Assembly: GCA_021806135.1 (NCBI GenBank)
Contig: JAJZYB010000001.1
Span: 1-64,000 of the forward strand
DNA from: Thermoplasmata archaeon
GTDB taxonomy: Archaea; Thermoplasmatota; Thermoplasmata; Lutacidiplasmatales; UBA184
DNA length: 64,000 nucleotides
Direction of reading: 5' to 3'
Part shown: piece after piece, positions 8,589 to 16,567 of the stretch
Layout: each line of letters begins with the position of its first letter
Position numbering within the stretch: the first letter of the stretch is position 1
Position numbers and translations under genes: made by a program
Notes under the pieces: generated by a model
Seen by the model: the letters and a program-made list of their open reading frames with translations, nothing else
The model's database searches: none
Told to the model about the DNA's origin: nothing

Positions 8589-9033
8589 GACTATCTCCTT
8601 AACCCAGGCCCACCGGGGGCTACGGAAAGGAGTGTCGCTTTAAAGCCCCAATGTGGAACTTCAATGCGGTCTGATCCCTTCCTTCCGATGACTCCAAGCA
8701 CTTCATGGGCGCACCCTGGATGGGAGTGAGCCACCCGGTGACTGCCCGGGCGCGCCACCAGGGATGGGGAAGCGCTCGACTTCGGGGGGGGACCGAGGAT
8801 AGGCCCCCAAAGCACGCGAAGACCCGAGGCACATACGAGACCTTGGTCGACTCTTCAAGACGCAGCCGCCCGATAGGCCCGGGTGGAATGAACCCAGTCG
8901 AATCTGAGGGCTTTAGCCCAAGAGCTATCCCGGGCTGGAGTCGTTTCTCCAGTTCCAAGTGGCCGTCCATTGCGTGAGGTCGTCATCGCTCAGGCAAGAG
9001 GCTATATGGGGAGCCGTGGTCACACGGTAGAAC
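8589..9033. other. Intergenic region between divergent genes
   Basis: A 445-base gap between the GltD-like gene (leftward) and the acylphosphatase gene (rightward). It holds a TTTAAAG box near 8638-8645 for the leftward gene and a TATA-like box at 9002-9008 for the rightward gene. The remaining 350 bases contain no convincing gene or RNA. Confidence 0.5.
9002..9008 (+). promoter_or_regulatory. TATA-like element of the acylphosphatase gene
   Basis: CTATATG centred 29 bases before ATG 9034, the spacing expected for a leaderless transcript; there is no ribosome site between. Confidence 0.6.
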
Positions 9034-9843
9034 ATGACCGAACACGTCGTTCGGTGGCGCCTCGTGGCCACGGGGAAGGTCCAGTTGGTGGGCTACCGCG
9101 CCCGTGTGGCTGCCGAGGCCGAGAAACGGGGCCTTGTGGGGTCTGTTGAGAACGACGAGAAGGATGAACGTCGTGTTCTCATCGACGTACAGGGACCTGA
9201 GCCGATCATAGAGGCGTTCCGTACGAAGATTGAAACCCCGGAAGGCCGAAGTGTGCCGAGGACGGTGCTCCGGGAGGGAAAGCCGCTTCCGGTGGACGAG
9301 GCGCTTGACGAATTTCGAGTAAAGCGTGGGGAGGTCCACCTTGAAACCTTGGAACGAATGGAGTTCGCTGGGGAAGCTCTGACCAACCTCTACTCGGTGA
9401 CCTCGGATCTCTCCAACAAGACAGTAGCAGGCTTCTCCTCCCTCAGCGGGGAAATGAAGGAGGGCTTCTCCTCCCTCAGCGGGGAAATGAAGGAGGGCTT
9501 CTCCTCCCTCAGCGGGGAGATGAAGGAGGGCTTCTCCTCTCTCAGCGGGGAAATGAGGCAGGGCTTCGAGGTTCTGGGCGGAAAAATCGACGAGGGAGTC
9601 CAGGGAACCTCCGCGCTCCATCGGGACATCATTCAGCGCTTTGACGAAATGGGCAAGACCTATGGGATGATCAGCAAGAGGCTGGGACTCATCGAAAAGG
9701 ACCTTCGGGCTCAAACGAAGGCGACCCTTCAACAATCCGTTGCCCTGCTCCGCTTGGCCAAGACCATGGAGCAGGTGGCCCGGATCGCGTTGGGGGCCAG
9801 TACCCATTCTCCACGAACCCCCCTTCGCAACCGTCGGGAGTAA
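9034..9843 (+). CDS. Acylphosphatase-domain protein with 11-residue repeat stalk
   Basis: 269 residues in two parts. Residues 5-95 form an acylphosphatase fold: GKVQLVGYR carries the phosphate-binding Arg (R22) and VEN the catalytic Asn (N40), so hydrolysis of acyl phosphates is possible. From residue 133 come four near-identical 11-mers (GFSSLSGEMKE) and a weaker fifth (GFEVLGGKIDE), then a helix-rich C-terminus with repeated hydrophobic spacing (IIQRFDEMGKTYGMISKRL). An 11-residue period suits a hendecad coiled coil, so the protein is probably an oligomer carrying acylphosphatase heads on a helical stalk. The normal family protein is only about 90 residues. It is monocistronic and probably leaderless. 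Its target is unknown. Confidence 0.82.
   Translation: MTEHVVRWRLVATGKVQLVGYRARVAAEAEKRGLVGSVENDEKDERRVLIDVQGPEPIIEAFRTKIETPEGRSVPRTVLREGKPLPVDEALDEFRVKRGEVHLETLERMEFAGEALTNLYSVTSDLSNKTVAGFSSLSGEMKEGFSSLSGEMKEGFSSLSGEMKEGFSSLSGEMRQGFEVLGGKIDEGVQGTSALHRDIIQRFDEMGKTYGMISKRLGLIEKDLRAQTKATLQQSVALLRLAKTMEQVARIALGASTHSPRTPLRNRRE
9430..9561 (+). repeat. Four in-frame 33-bp tandem repeats
   Basis: The unit begins GGCTTCTCCTCCCTCAGCGG and encodes GFSSLSGEMKE. Copies 1 and 2 are identical, copy 3 differs by one base, and copy 4 has several changes ending in MRQ. A degenerate fifth unit follows to 9594. The near-identity at silent sites suggests recent expansion or conversion. Confidence 0.95.
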
Positions 9844-10062
9844 ACTCCTCACCGCCAGGATTGCTGTCGAAGATCCTAAGGGAGGTCCCGGGGTCGACTA
9901 CCCCGCCGACGACCCTGCCGCAGGATCCCTGCCCCGTCGAGCGAAGCCAGACCCCTTCCCCGAGAGAGCCCCAACCGTGCGCATTCCGTGATGCGAGAGC
10001 GGGAGGGTCCTCGATCCGGGCGGTGACCAAAGAGTTAGGAACCCTGGCCCACTTCTCCTGCC

Positions 10063-11214
10063 ATGGAACTTTCCCTCTCCCCGGAACAAGAGGACTTGGT
10101 GGCGTCTCTCCGGAGCTTCGTCCAACGAGAGGTCGCACCAGTGGCCGAGCGCATGGACCGGGAAGACTTCTGGCCCGAGCAACTCTTCCACCGACTAGGG
10201 GACCAAGGATTCTTGGGGATCACGGTGCCTCCAGAACTCGGGGGAACGGGACTGGATTACCGGGCCCAGGCACTGGTCCTTCTCGAACTCGCCCGAGAGA
10301 GCCCTGCCCTGGCCCTATCGGTGGGCGCCCACAGCAACCTCTGCCTGGACAACCTCTTCCGGAACGGGTCCGAGGCCCAACGGCGGCACTACATCCCCGA
10401 CCTCGCCTCGGGCAAGCACGTGGGCGCCCTCGCCCTGACCGAACCGGGCTCCGGGTCCGACGCGACCTCCATCCGCACCCGGGCCGAGAGGAAGGGTCAT
10501 CGCTTCATCATCAACGGCTCCAAACAGTTCATCACGAACGGTCCGGTAGCCGACCTCTTGATCGTCTACGCCCGGACCGACCCCGCCCGAGGCACTCACG
10601 GGTTGAGCGCCTTCCTCCTGGAGAAGGGAACCCCGGGTTTCTCCACGAACCGCAAATTGGACAAGATGGGCATGCGCGGCTCCCCGACCGGGGAACTCTC
10701 TTTCGCGAACGTGGAGGTGCCCGAAGAGAACCTCCTCGGCAAGGAGAACGAGGGGGTCTCGGTGATGATGAGCGGGCTCAACGTCGAGCGGGCCGTTCTG
10801 ACCGGGATCCCCGTGGGGATCATGGAGGCCTGCCTGGAGCGCTCCGTCGCGTACGCCCGGCAACGGGAGCAGTTCGGCCAGAAGATCGGCTCCTTCCAAT
10901 TGATCCAGGAAAAGCTCGCAAACATGTACATGGACCTCTCCGCTTCCCGTCTGCTCCTCTACGAGGCGCTGGACTCAGTCTCCCGGGACAAACGCCTGGG
11001 ACGATCCTCCTCCGCCGCGTTGACCTTCGCGAGCGAGGCCTCGACCCGAGCGGCCCTCCAGGCCATCCAGGTCCATGGCGGGTACGGATACATGCGCGAC
11101 CTCCCGCTGGAACGGCTTGCGCGGGATGCCAAGCTCCTCGAGATCGGTGCCGGAACTTCCGAGATCCGGCGCCTGATCATCGCACGCGAACTCCTGGGTC
11201 CCGGATGGGACTGA
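10063..11214 (+). CDS. Acyl-CoA dehydrogenase, isovaleryl-CoA type
   Basis: A 383-residue FAD enzyme that introduces the alpha-beta double bond into acyl-CoA, passing electrons to an electron-transfer flavoprotein. [13 protein letters not shown] (125-137) and FITNG (156-160) are FAD-binding signatures, and [20 protein letters not shown] is the family helix. The catalytic base: medium-chain enzymes use a Glu at the C-terminal YEGT site, but here that site reads IGAGTSEI. Glu 242 in [14 protein letters not shown] matches the alternative position used by isovaleryl-CoA dehydrogenase. Leucine breakdown is therefore favoured over fatty-acid oxidation (inference). The gene is preceded by a 219-base gap without a gene and followed 79 bases later by sfsA. 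Confidence 0.9.
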   Translation: MELSLSPEQEDLVASLRSFVQREVAPVAERMDREDFWPEQLFHRLGDQGFLGITVPPELGGTGLDYRAQALVLLELARESPALALSVGAHSNLCLDNLFRNGSEAQRRHYIPDLASGKHVGALALTEPGSGSDATSIRTRAERKGHRFIINGSKQFITNGPVADLLIVYARTDPARGTHGLSAFLLEKGTPGFSTNRKLDKMGMRGSPTGELSFANVEVPEENLLGKENEGVSVMMSGLNVERAVLTGIPVGIMEACLERSVAYARQREQFGQKIGSFQLIQEKLANMYMDLSASRLLLYEALDSVSRDKRLGRSSSAALTFASEASTRAALQAIQVHGGYGYMRDLPLERLARDAKLLEIGAGTSEIRRLIIARELLGPGWD

Positions 11215-11293
11215 GAGGCGGGACCGTACGAGCGGACCGATCGCGCGGGAACGGACCGGTTTCCGCCACCGATACCCCCTGCCCGTCCTTCCG

Positions 11294-12067
11294 GTGAGAC
11301 TGGTGGACCGGCCCAATCGATTCCTGGTCCGGGTGCGTTTGGCCGATGGTCGGATCAGGCCGGCGCACCTGCCCAACCCCGGCCGGCTCCGTGAGTTGGT
11401 CCGCCCCGGGGCCCGTGGGCATGTGACCCGGATCGCTCCAGCCCACCGGGAAGGCCGTAAGACCACCCTCACCCTGATCAATGTGGAACGACCGCGCGCC
11501 GCGACCGGGTGGGTCTCAGTGGACAGCCTCCTGGCAAGACCCGTGGTCGACCGGGCCCTGGCCGAGGGCCGCATTGCGTCCTTGGCGTCCTGGGGGCCCT
11601 GGAGAAGCGAGTTCCGGTGGGGCTCGTGCCGGTTCGACCATGGCGTCCCCGGAAGTGCCTCCCATCCCATCCCGCGGGCCTTGCTCGAAGTCAAGAGCTC
11701 CAACTTGCGAGAGGGGAGGACCGCCCTCTTCCCTGATGCCCCCACTACCCGGGGTGCCCACCACGCCGAAGTGCTCGGTGAGTTCGCTCGCCAAGGGGGC
11801 AGGGCCGCCGTGCTCTTCCTCATCCAACGATCGGACACCGACGAGTTCCGACCCTACGGCGCCATGGACCCGAGATTCGCCCATGCCTTGGAGAAGGCGC
11901 GGTCCAACGGCGTCCTGCTGTTCGCCTGGGACCTCCGGATCCTTGCGGACGGGGTCCAGTGGGGGAAGCGTCTTCCGGTCCGCGCAGCCCGCTGGGACCC
12001 GGGCCCTGACCTGACGAACGGCCTTAAGGCCCGGCCCGTGGTTCCGGAGGCTCCCAGGACCTCATGA
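11294..12067 (+). CDS. sfsA: SfsA-family protein
   Basis: 257 residues matching the SfsA (sugar fermentation stimulation) family: the N-terminal OB-like part with NRFLVRV and AHLPNPGRLREL, then the nuclease-like core with LLEVKSSNL, FPDAPTTRGAHHAEVL and AVLFLIQRSD. The EVKS motif resembles the D/E-x-K core of restriction-type nucleases, and members have been described as DNA-binding; a biochemical role in archaea is not settled. Start is GTG 11294. Its stop overlaps the next start as ATGA (12064-12067), so it is translationally coupled to the CoA-pathway ligase. Confidence 0.92.
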   Translation: MRLVDRPNRFLVRVRLADGRIRPAHLPNPGRLRELVRPGARGHVTRIAPAHREGRKTTLTLINVERPRAATGWVSVDSLLARPVVDRALAEGRIASLASWGPWRSEFRWGSCRFDHGVPGSASHPIPRALLEVKSSNLREGRTALFPDAPTTRGAHHAEVLGEFARQGGRAAVLFLIQRSDTDEFRPYGAMDPRFAHALEKARSNGVLLFAWDLRILADGVQWGKRLPVRAARWDPGPDLTNGLKARPVVPEAPRTS

Positions 12068-12861
12068 CGGCCCCAACCATACCGCGGTCCCACCCCCGCT
12101 ACCGGAGCCTCATGGTACGGTCCGACCTTGCCGAGAAAATGGCCGAGGGCCTCGTGGTCCCGGAGGGTCTCATGGCCCACGGACGGGGGGAAGCCTTCGA
12201 CTATCTCCTAGGGGAGAAGACCACGCCAGAAGCAGCCAAGGCCGAACGGGCCGCCGCCGCTCACCTGCTCCTCGCACGACACCCCGTCCTCTCGGTGAAC
12301 GGGAACGTGGCTGCGCTGGCGGCAGCCGAGGTGGCCTCTCTTTCCAAGAGCCTCCCTCGCCTGACCGTGGAAGTGAACCTCTTCCATCGCACCCCGGACC
12401 GGGCGCGACGGGTGGCGGACGCCCTCCGGCAAGCCGGGGTGCCCACCGTCCTTGGAGAGCACCCCACCGCCCGCCTCCGTGGCCTCGCCTCGGATCGCGC
12501 CTGGGTGGACGCCCACGGGATCCTCCGGGCCGATGTGGTAGTCGTTCCCCTGGAGGACGGAGACCGGGCGGAGGCGCTGGTCCGCGCCGGGAAGTTCGTG
12601 ATCTCCGTGGATCTCAATCCGCTCTCCCGTACCTCCCAGAAGGCCCAACTGCCGATCGTGGACGAACTGACCCGCGCCCTCCGGCACATCGACCTCGGAA
12701 TCCTCCGTATGAGGAGATGGGAACCTTCGCGGATCTCGACGGTGGCGCAGTCCGTCGAGGCACCGGAAGTGCTCAGCTCCGCCCTCAGGAGGATCCGGGT
12801 GCGGTTGGACCGACTGGCGGCGCCGGAACCCCGTCGCGGATCGCCTCGGCGTGCGGGCTGA
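12064..12861 (+). CDS. 4-phosphopantoate--beta-alanine ligase
   Basis: The archaeal enzyme of coenzyme A synthesis that joins 4-phosphopantoate to beta-alanine using ATP, replacing bacterial PanC (the former DUF137 family). The 265-residue protein opens with IPRSHPRYRSLMVRSDLAE, followed by EGLMAHGRGEAFDYLLGE, VSVNGNVAAL and a VDLNPLSRTSQ motif, in the order known for the family. It overlaps sfsA by four bases. Its last 77 bases overlap the end of the oppositely oriented GAF gene, so both tails are constrained. The partner pantoate kinase is not in the window. Confidence 0.92.
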   Translation: MTAPTIPRSHPRYRSLMVRSDLAEKMAEGLVVPEGLMAHGRGEAFDYLLGEKTTPEAAKAERAAAAHLLLARHPVLSVNGNVAALAAAEVASLSKSLPRLTVEVNLFHRTPDRARRVADALRQAGVPTVLGEHPTARLRGLASDRAWVDAHGILRADVVVVPLEDGDRAEALVRAGKFVISVDLNPLSRTSQKAQLPIVDELTRALRHIDLGILRMRRWEPSRISTVAQSVEAPEVLSSALRRIRVRLDRLAAPEPRRGSPRRAG

Positions 12862-13306
12862 GCAACCGTGCCACCTCGGCCAAGAACTCCTCGTCAGAGG
12901 CGTCATAGGGGTCGAGCTGGTCTCCATCGATATCGATCTCCCCCACCACCCCGCCCCTACCCACGATGGGGACCACGATCTCGCTTCGGGTCTCGAGAAA
13001 GCAGGAGAGGTAGTCGGTGGAGGCACGGACGTCGGGGACATTCACCGTCCGGCCCTCGCGGGCGGCCCGGCCACAGACCCCCCGCCCCAAGGGGATGCGC
13101 ACATGCTCGGTGGGGCCCTTCCCGTCCCAGGCCGCAAGAGAGAGCTCGTCCCCCCGAAGGAGATAGATGCCCACCCAGTTGTAGTGGGGGAAACGTCCCC
13201 GCAATGACCGGCAGACCCGGAAGAGCGCGGTGGCCGTACCTCCGGGTTGCAACAGCGCTCCGATCTCGCCCAGGGCTGGTTCCCATGCCCCCCGTTCGAC
13301 GCTCAT
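12785..13306 (-). CDS. GAF-domain protein, free methionine-R-sulfoxide reductase-like
   Basis: 173 residues from ATG 13306 (AGGAGG 9 bases upstream); a longer open frame to 13777 carries no conserved sequence. The whole protein is one GAF domain: FPHYNWVGIYLL, PLGRGVCGRAAREGRTVNVPDV, SEIVVPIV and GEIDIDGDQLDPYDASDEEFL. Cys 78 (GVCG) and Cys 102 (DYLSC) occupy the positions of the reactive cysteines of free methionine-R-sulfoxide reductases of the YebR/fRMsr type, so repair of free oxidised methionine is the likely job; a pure sensory GAF is the alternative. It converges on and overlaps the ligase gene by 77 bases. Confidence 0.82.
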   Translation of the reverse strand: MSVERGAWEPALGEIGALLQPGGTATALFRVCRSLRGRFPHYNWVGIYLLRGDELSLAAWDGKGPTEHVRIPLGRGVCGRAAREGRTVNVPDVRASTDYLSCFLETRSEIVVPIVGRGGVVGEIDIDGDQLDPYDASDEEFLAEVARLLSPHAEAIRDGVPAPPVGPTAPGSS

Positions 13307-13576
13307 CGTTGAGGTCCTCCTTCTTGGCCCGACCCCCCGGCAAACGACCGTCGGGGGATGGGTGAGCGCCGAGGGGGAGAGTTTCCACCGGTGGGGTGCG
13401 CCCCGCCGGTCTTTGAACTCCCGCGGTGGAGACCACCACGAGCTTTCCAGACTCGCGCCGTACCGGACTGAGCCACCTCGGCACGCCCGCCCGCCCCAGC
13501 GGGGCCATCGAGATAATCCTAGCGGATGCCCAAGCCTCTTCCCGATCCCCAGCGGCCGCGCCGCCAGGCCGGACGG

Positions 13577-13627
13577 GACCACTTCCGGTGGCGAGGCAGA
13601 GCCCGGCACCCGTCGCCGGAAGTGGTC
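13577..13627. repeat. Inverted repeat GACCACTTCCGG ... CCGGAAGTGGTC
   Basis: Two perfect 12-base arms (13577-13588 and 13616-13627) separated by 27 bases. It lies 200 bases upstream of the ABC exporter operon and 270 bases upstream of the GAF gene. It could be a pair of operator half-sites or an RNA hairpin. Confidence 0.6.
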
Positions 13628-13794
13628 ACTGCCGGTGAGGAGCCCCCGTGCCTTAACCCCAATACCCCCTGTCTCCCTGCTGGCATCGATGTGGACTCCT
13701 CTTCTCCCGGGAAGGGAAAGCCTGCTCCGTGCCCCCTTCACGCCCGACACGGTTACGCACCGGGGTCTCACCCCCACCCCCCCCGTGCAAGAGC

Positions 13795-13800
13795 CTTATA
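13795..13800 (+). promoter_or_regulatory. TATA-like element of the ABC exporter operon
   Basis: CTTATA centred about 31 bases before ATG 13829, so transcription would begin very close to the start codon. GAGAGGAGA just before the ATG could still serve as a ribosome site if a short leader is made. Confidence 0.55.
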
Positions 13801-13828
13801 GGGGGCGGCGCCGCCGAGAGGAGACGCC

Positions 13829-14827
13829 ATGACCGGTCGCCTTGCCTCCACCGCCCAAGCAACCCCGGCGCAAGCGCCTGTCCTCGAGGTCAAGGACCTC
13901 CACCACTCCTACGACGGGAAGCGCGAGGCCCTCCAGGGGGTCAGTTTCACCATCCGACGCGGGGAGGTCTTCGGGCTCCTCGGGAAGAACGGGGCCGGGA
14001 AGTCCACCCTCATCAAGGTCATGACCACCCTCCTGAGACCCACCCAGGGTTCGCTTCGGGTACTTGGCATGGACCCAGCGAGGGATGGGCAGCGGATCCG
14101 GCGGCGCATCGGCGTGGTCCAGCAAGGAGAGTCCTTCGACTTCACCACCGTCCAGGGGAACCTCGACATCTATGGGATCCTCTGGGGGATCCCCAAGGAG
14201 GAGCGGGAGCGCCGAAGGGACGCGCTCATCCAACGTTTCGGGCTGGAAGACCTCCGGAAGCGGCGCTCCTTCGACCTCTCAGGAGGACAGAAGCGCCGGG
14301 TGCAGGTCGCCCGGGAGTTCATGCACGACATGGACATCCTCTTCCTGGACGAACCCACCGTGGGGCTGGACGTGATCATGCGCCGGTCCCTGCTCGACTC
14401 GATCCGGGGCGAGGTCTCCCGGGGTCTCACCGTGGTCTTCACCACCCACAACCTCGAGGAGGCGGACTACCTGTGCGACCGTATCGCGGTCATCGACGGG
14501 GGCAAGATCCTCGTCCTGGACAGCCTGGAGAACCTCAAGCGCCTCTACGGGGGAAAGCGGACCATGGAGATCACTCTCGGAGCGGGGGACGCCCCCGGCT
14601 ACTTCCAGGCCCTTAAGACCCGGCTCGGCCCCACCGACAGCCTGACCGTGGAGGACCGTTCCGGGATCCTCCTCACCGACGAACCGAAGCACGCCCTGTC
14701 CCTCCTGGTGGAACTGAGCCAGAAGCAGGCCATCCAGATCGAGTGGCTGAACATCCGCAAGAACACCCTCGAAGATGTCTTCCTCCATTCGGTGGAGCCG
14801 GGGGGGCAGACCCATGCCGATCCCTAA
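13829..14827 (+). CDS. ABC exporter ATP-binding protein (DrrA-like)
   Basis: 332 residues with a complete nucleotide-binding domain: Walker A GKNGAGKST (52-60), Q-loop VVQQGESF near 97, signature LSGGQKRR from 150, Walker B ILFLDEP at 170-176 and switch His in VFTTHN. The C-terminal 90 residues match the extension of DrrA/multidrug-type exporters (DUF4162-like). It energises an exporter with the next gene, whose start overlaps by 14 bases. The substrate is unknown; drug, lipid or antimicrobial export are the usual roles. Confidence 0.93.
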   Translation: MTGRLASTAQATPAQAPVLEVKDLHHSYDGKREALQGVSFTIRRGEVFGLLGKNGAGKSTLIKVMTTLLRPTQGSLRVLGMDPARDGQRIRRRIGVVQQGESFDFTTVQGNLDIYGILWGIPKEERERRRDALIQRFGLEDLRKRRSFDLSGGQKRRVQVAREFMHDMDILFLDEPTVGLDVIMRRSLLDSIRGEVSRGLTVVFTTHNLEEADYLCDRIAVIDGGKILVLDSLENLKRLYGGKRTMEITLGAGDAPGYFQALKTRLGPTDSLTVEDRSGILLTDEPKHALSLLVELSQKQAIQIEWLNIRKNTLEDVFLHSVEPGGQTHADP

Positions 14828-15581
14828 CCTCCTGCGGCTCATCTACCGGAACACCCGGGTGAACACCGACCCCGGGAGCCTCATCATCCTCCTGGGCCTC
14901 CCCGCCCTTTACCTCGTCTTCTTCGGGTTCGGCTTCCAGTCCCTGGCCGGGGCGGCCGCCGGAGGGAAGAGCTACCTGGCCTACCTGACGCCGGGGATCA
15001 TGGCCTTCCAGGCGGTCATGGCCGGTACCGTCGGAGGGAGCATGCTCTGGGCAGACCGGCGCTACGGCATGCTCGCCCAACTCCTGGTGGGCCCCTTCAC
15101 CCGGCTCCAATACCTCCTGGGCATCATGTTCACCTCGGTCCTCTTCGGGCTGGGAGGCGCTGTGGTGATGCTCGCCCTCGCATCCCTGTTGGTCGGGGCG
15201 GGGACCGTGACCCTGATCGGCGCCGGCGTCATGCTCGGTACCATCGCCCTGGGCTCGATCTTCTTCGGGTCCCTCATGCTCCTCGTTTCTGCCCTGGTGA
15301 AGTCCAACAACGCCTACAACAGCATCCAGATCCTGGTGATCTTCGTGGTCAACTTCGCCAGCACGGTCTTCTATCCGCTGAGCAGCGGTCTCCCCCTGGC
15401 CATCCAGGTGCTCTTCCACCTGAACCCCCTGACCTACGTGGCGGACGCCGTCCGGGGCGCATACTTCTCCCAGTTGACCCCGACCGAGGGCTGGCAGGTC
15501 CTCGTCCTCGCCGGCGAGACCGTCGTGGTGCTCTACCTGGCGATCCGGGCCTACATGCGCTCAGACGTGAGCATGGAGTGA
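14814..15581 (+). CDS. ABC-2 type exporter permease (DrrB-like)
   Basis: 255 residues from ATG 14814, beginning inside the end of the ATPase gene. It has the ABC-2 topology: an amphipathic N-terminus (LLRLIYRNTRVNTDPGSLI), then six hydrophobic segments, including PALYLVFFGFGF, a helix after the GRRYGMLAQ-like linker (here ADRRYGMLAQLLVGP), FSALGG-like mid helices and a last helix VVVLYLAIRAYM. The loop FYPLSSGLPLAIQVLFHLNPLTYVADAVRG is the conserved ABC-2 signature. It pairs with the upstream ATPase as a dimeric exporter in the cell membrane. Confidence 0.93.
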   Translation: MPIPNLLRLIYRNTRVNTDPGSLIILLGLPALYLVFFGFGFQSLAGAAAGGKSYLAYLTPGIMAFQAVMAGTVGGSMLWADRRYGMLAQLLVGPFTRLQYLLGIMFTSVLFGLGGAVVMLALASLLVGAGTVTLIGAGVMLGTIALGSIFFGSLMLLVSALVKSNNAYNSIQILVIFVVNFASTVFYPLSSGLPLAIQVLFHLNPLTYVADAVRGAYFSQLTPTEGWQVLVLAGETVVVLYLAIRAYMRSDVSME

Positions 15582-15717
15582 GGTCCCGGGTCTCCCCGGG
15601 AGGCTTTCCCAGCCTCCTCCCGCCGCGCGCCGGTGCCTCCCCAGAACGCTGCGGTCACTGCGCGTCCACCCACCACGACGGGGAATCCCCCGAGAAAGGA
15701 CGACCGAGCGGCCGGGT

Positions 15718-15954
15718 TCAGAACAAAGGCACGGCGTGCCCGCAGCGAGGACATACCGAGTGCGGTTCGAGGTCCGTCCAGAACCCACACTCCGGGCAAG
15801 GCCCCATCTCGCTACCCAGGGGGACCGTGCAATCGAAGCACCGCCCCCGGCGTTGGTCCTCGGGGAGGATCACCATCTCCTTCCCACAGCTGACGCAGTG
15901 TTGGAACTTCTCCTCGGCCGAGGAGAAATTCCGTGCGTCGGCCCCCAGAAGCAT
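15718..15954 (-). CDS. Small double zinc-ribbon protein
   Basis: 78 residues with four CxxC knuckles: Cys 20/23 (CVSC), 39/42 (CFDC), 53/56 (CPEC) and 68/71 (CPRC), enough for two zinc sites. The first 15 residues are polar (ADARNFSSAEEKF). Such small proteins are common in archaea and usually bind nucleic acid or a partner protein; no specific role can be given. The ATG at 15954 is chosen because a TTTAAG box lies about 32 bases upstream. The frame stays open another 690 bases, but that extension looks non-coding. Confidence 0.72.
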   Translation of the reverse strand: MLLGADARNFSSAEEKFQHCVSCGKEMVILPEDQRRGRCFDCTVPLGSEMGPCPECGFWTDLEPHSVCPRCGHAVPLF

Positions 15955-16567
15955 GGCGAAGCGGCTGAGTAGGGAGCCGACACTTAAAGCTTGGGAAACG
16001 GATCGCCCCGCTGTGGCCCTATCGGAGTCTTCTCGGGAAGGTGGCCCACTCCCGGGGTCCGCCAACCGATTCCCCCCCGCCGCCCTCCTGAGCGGGGCGA
16101 GGGGACCCTCCCGGAACCCCCCCGCCACAGTGACCCGCGGGTGCCGGGGACACCGACACGACTCTCCGGAGACCTCGGGCGAGTCCTTTTGACCGGTCGG
16201 GCCGCGATTCGGATCATTCCGCCGAGGAAAAGTCTGACTGCGCTCTTCGCGGACCGGAGGATCGGCAGGGGTCGCGGTCCCGGCAGCGCTTACCGACGCT
16301 GCCGTCGCCTGGGCGTCCTCCGGGCCGAGGGGGTCGCAGGGGTGGGTCGTCCGGCAACCCCCAGCGCTCTGCCCGGAACCTCCTGTACCAGCGAGGGAGG
16401 TGCCACCAGCGAGCCCCACGGAACAGAATGCCGGGGGGCATTCCGCCCCCCGGGAGGACCGGTCGAAAGAACGGGATCGGTGGAAGGTTTGGACCGGCCC
16501 TCCCTCGCAGTGGTCCCTTCGGGACTCCCATGGGTGAGCAGCCAGGCGTTTCCCGTGCCGAGACCCC
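15955..16567. other. Gene-free stretch with a GC hairpin
   Basis: No convincing gene on either strand in about 610 bases; the long open frames have Arg/Pro/Gly-rich translations typical of GC-rich antisense. A strong hairpin, CCGGGGGG with a 7-base loop and CCCCCCGG, spans 16431-16453, about 115 bases past the stop of the leftward ABC permease, and could mark the end of that transcript. Confidence 0.45.
15983..15990 (-). promoter_or_regulatory. TATA-like element of the zinc-ribbon gene
   Basis: GCTTTAAG on the minus strand about 32 bases before ATG 15954, consistent with a leaderless or nearly leaderless transcript. Confidence 0.5.

Larger units (their letters stand above)
13307..13828. other. 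Intergenic region between divergent genes, with an inverted repeat
   Basis: No gene is recognised in these 520 bases. The long leftward frame extending the GAF gene is compositionally poor. The region holds a 12-base perfect inverted repeat (13577-13627) and, at its right end, the promoter of the ABC exporter. Confidence 0.55.

Noticed and set aside
8875-8950. Folded, tRNA-like stretch (GAACCCAGTCGAATCTG)
   Set aside because: No TpsiC-type GGTTCRANYCC word, no matching acceptor stem and no anticodon arm could be built.
9430-9594. Short tandem repeat that could suggest a CRISPR array
   Set aside because: Units are 33 bases with no spacers, keep the reading frame and encode a protein repeat.
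12867-13777. N-terminal extension of the GAF protein
   Set aside because: The extension beyond ATG 13306 has no conserved sequence, and AGGAGG lies just before that ATG.
16214-16260. Peptide SDFSSAE resembling the zinc-ribbon N-terminus NFSSAEEKF
   Set aside because: The match is only five residues and ends at a stop; it is too short to call a duplicated fragment.
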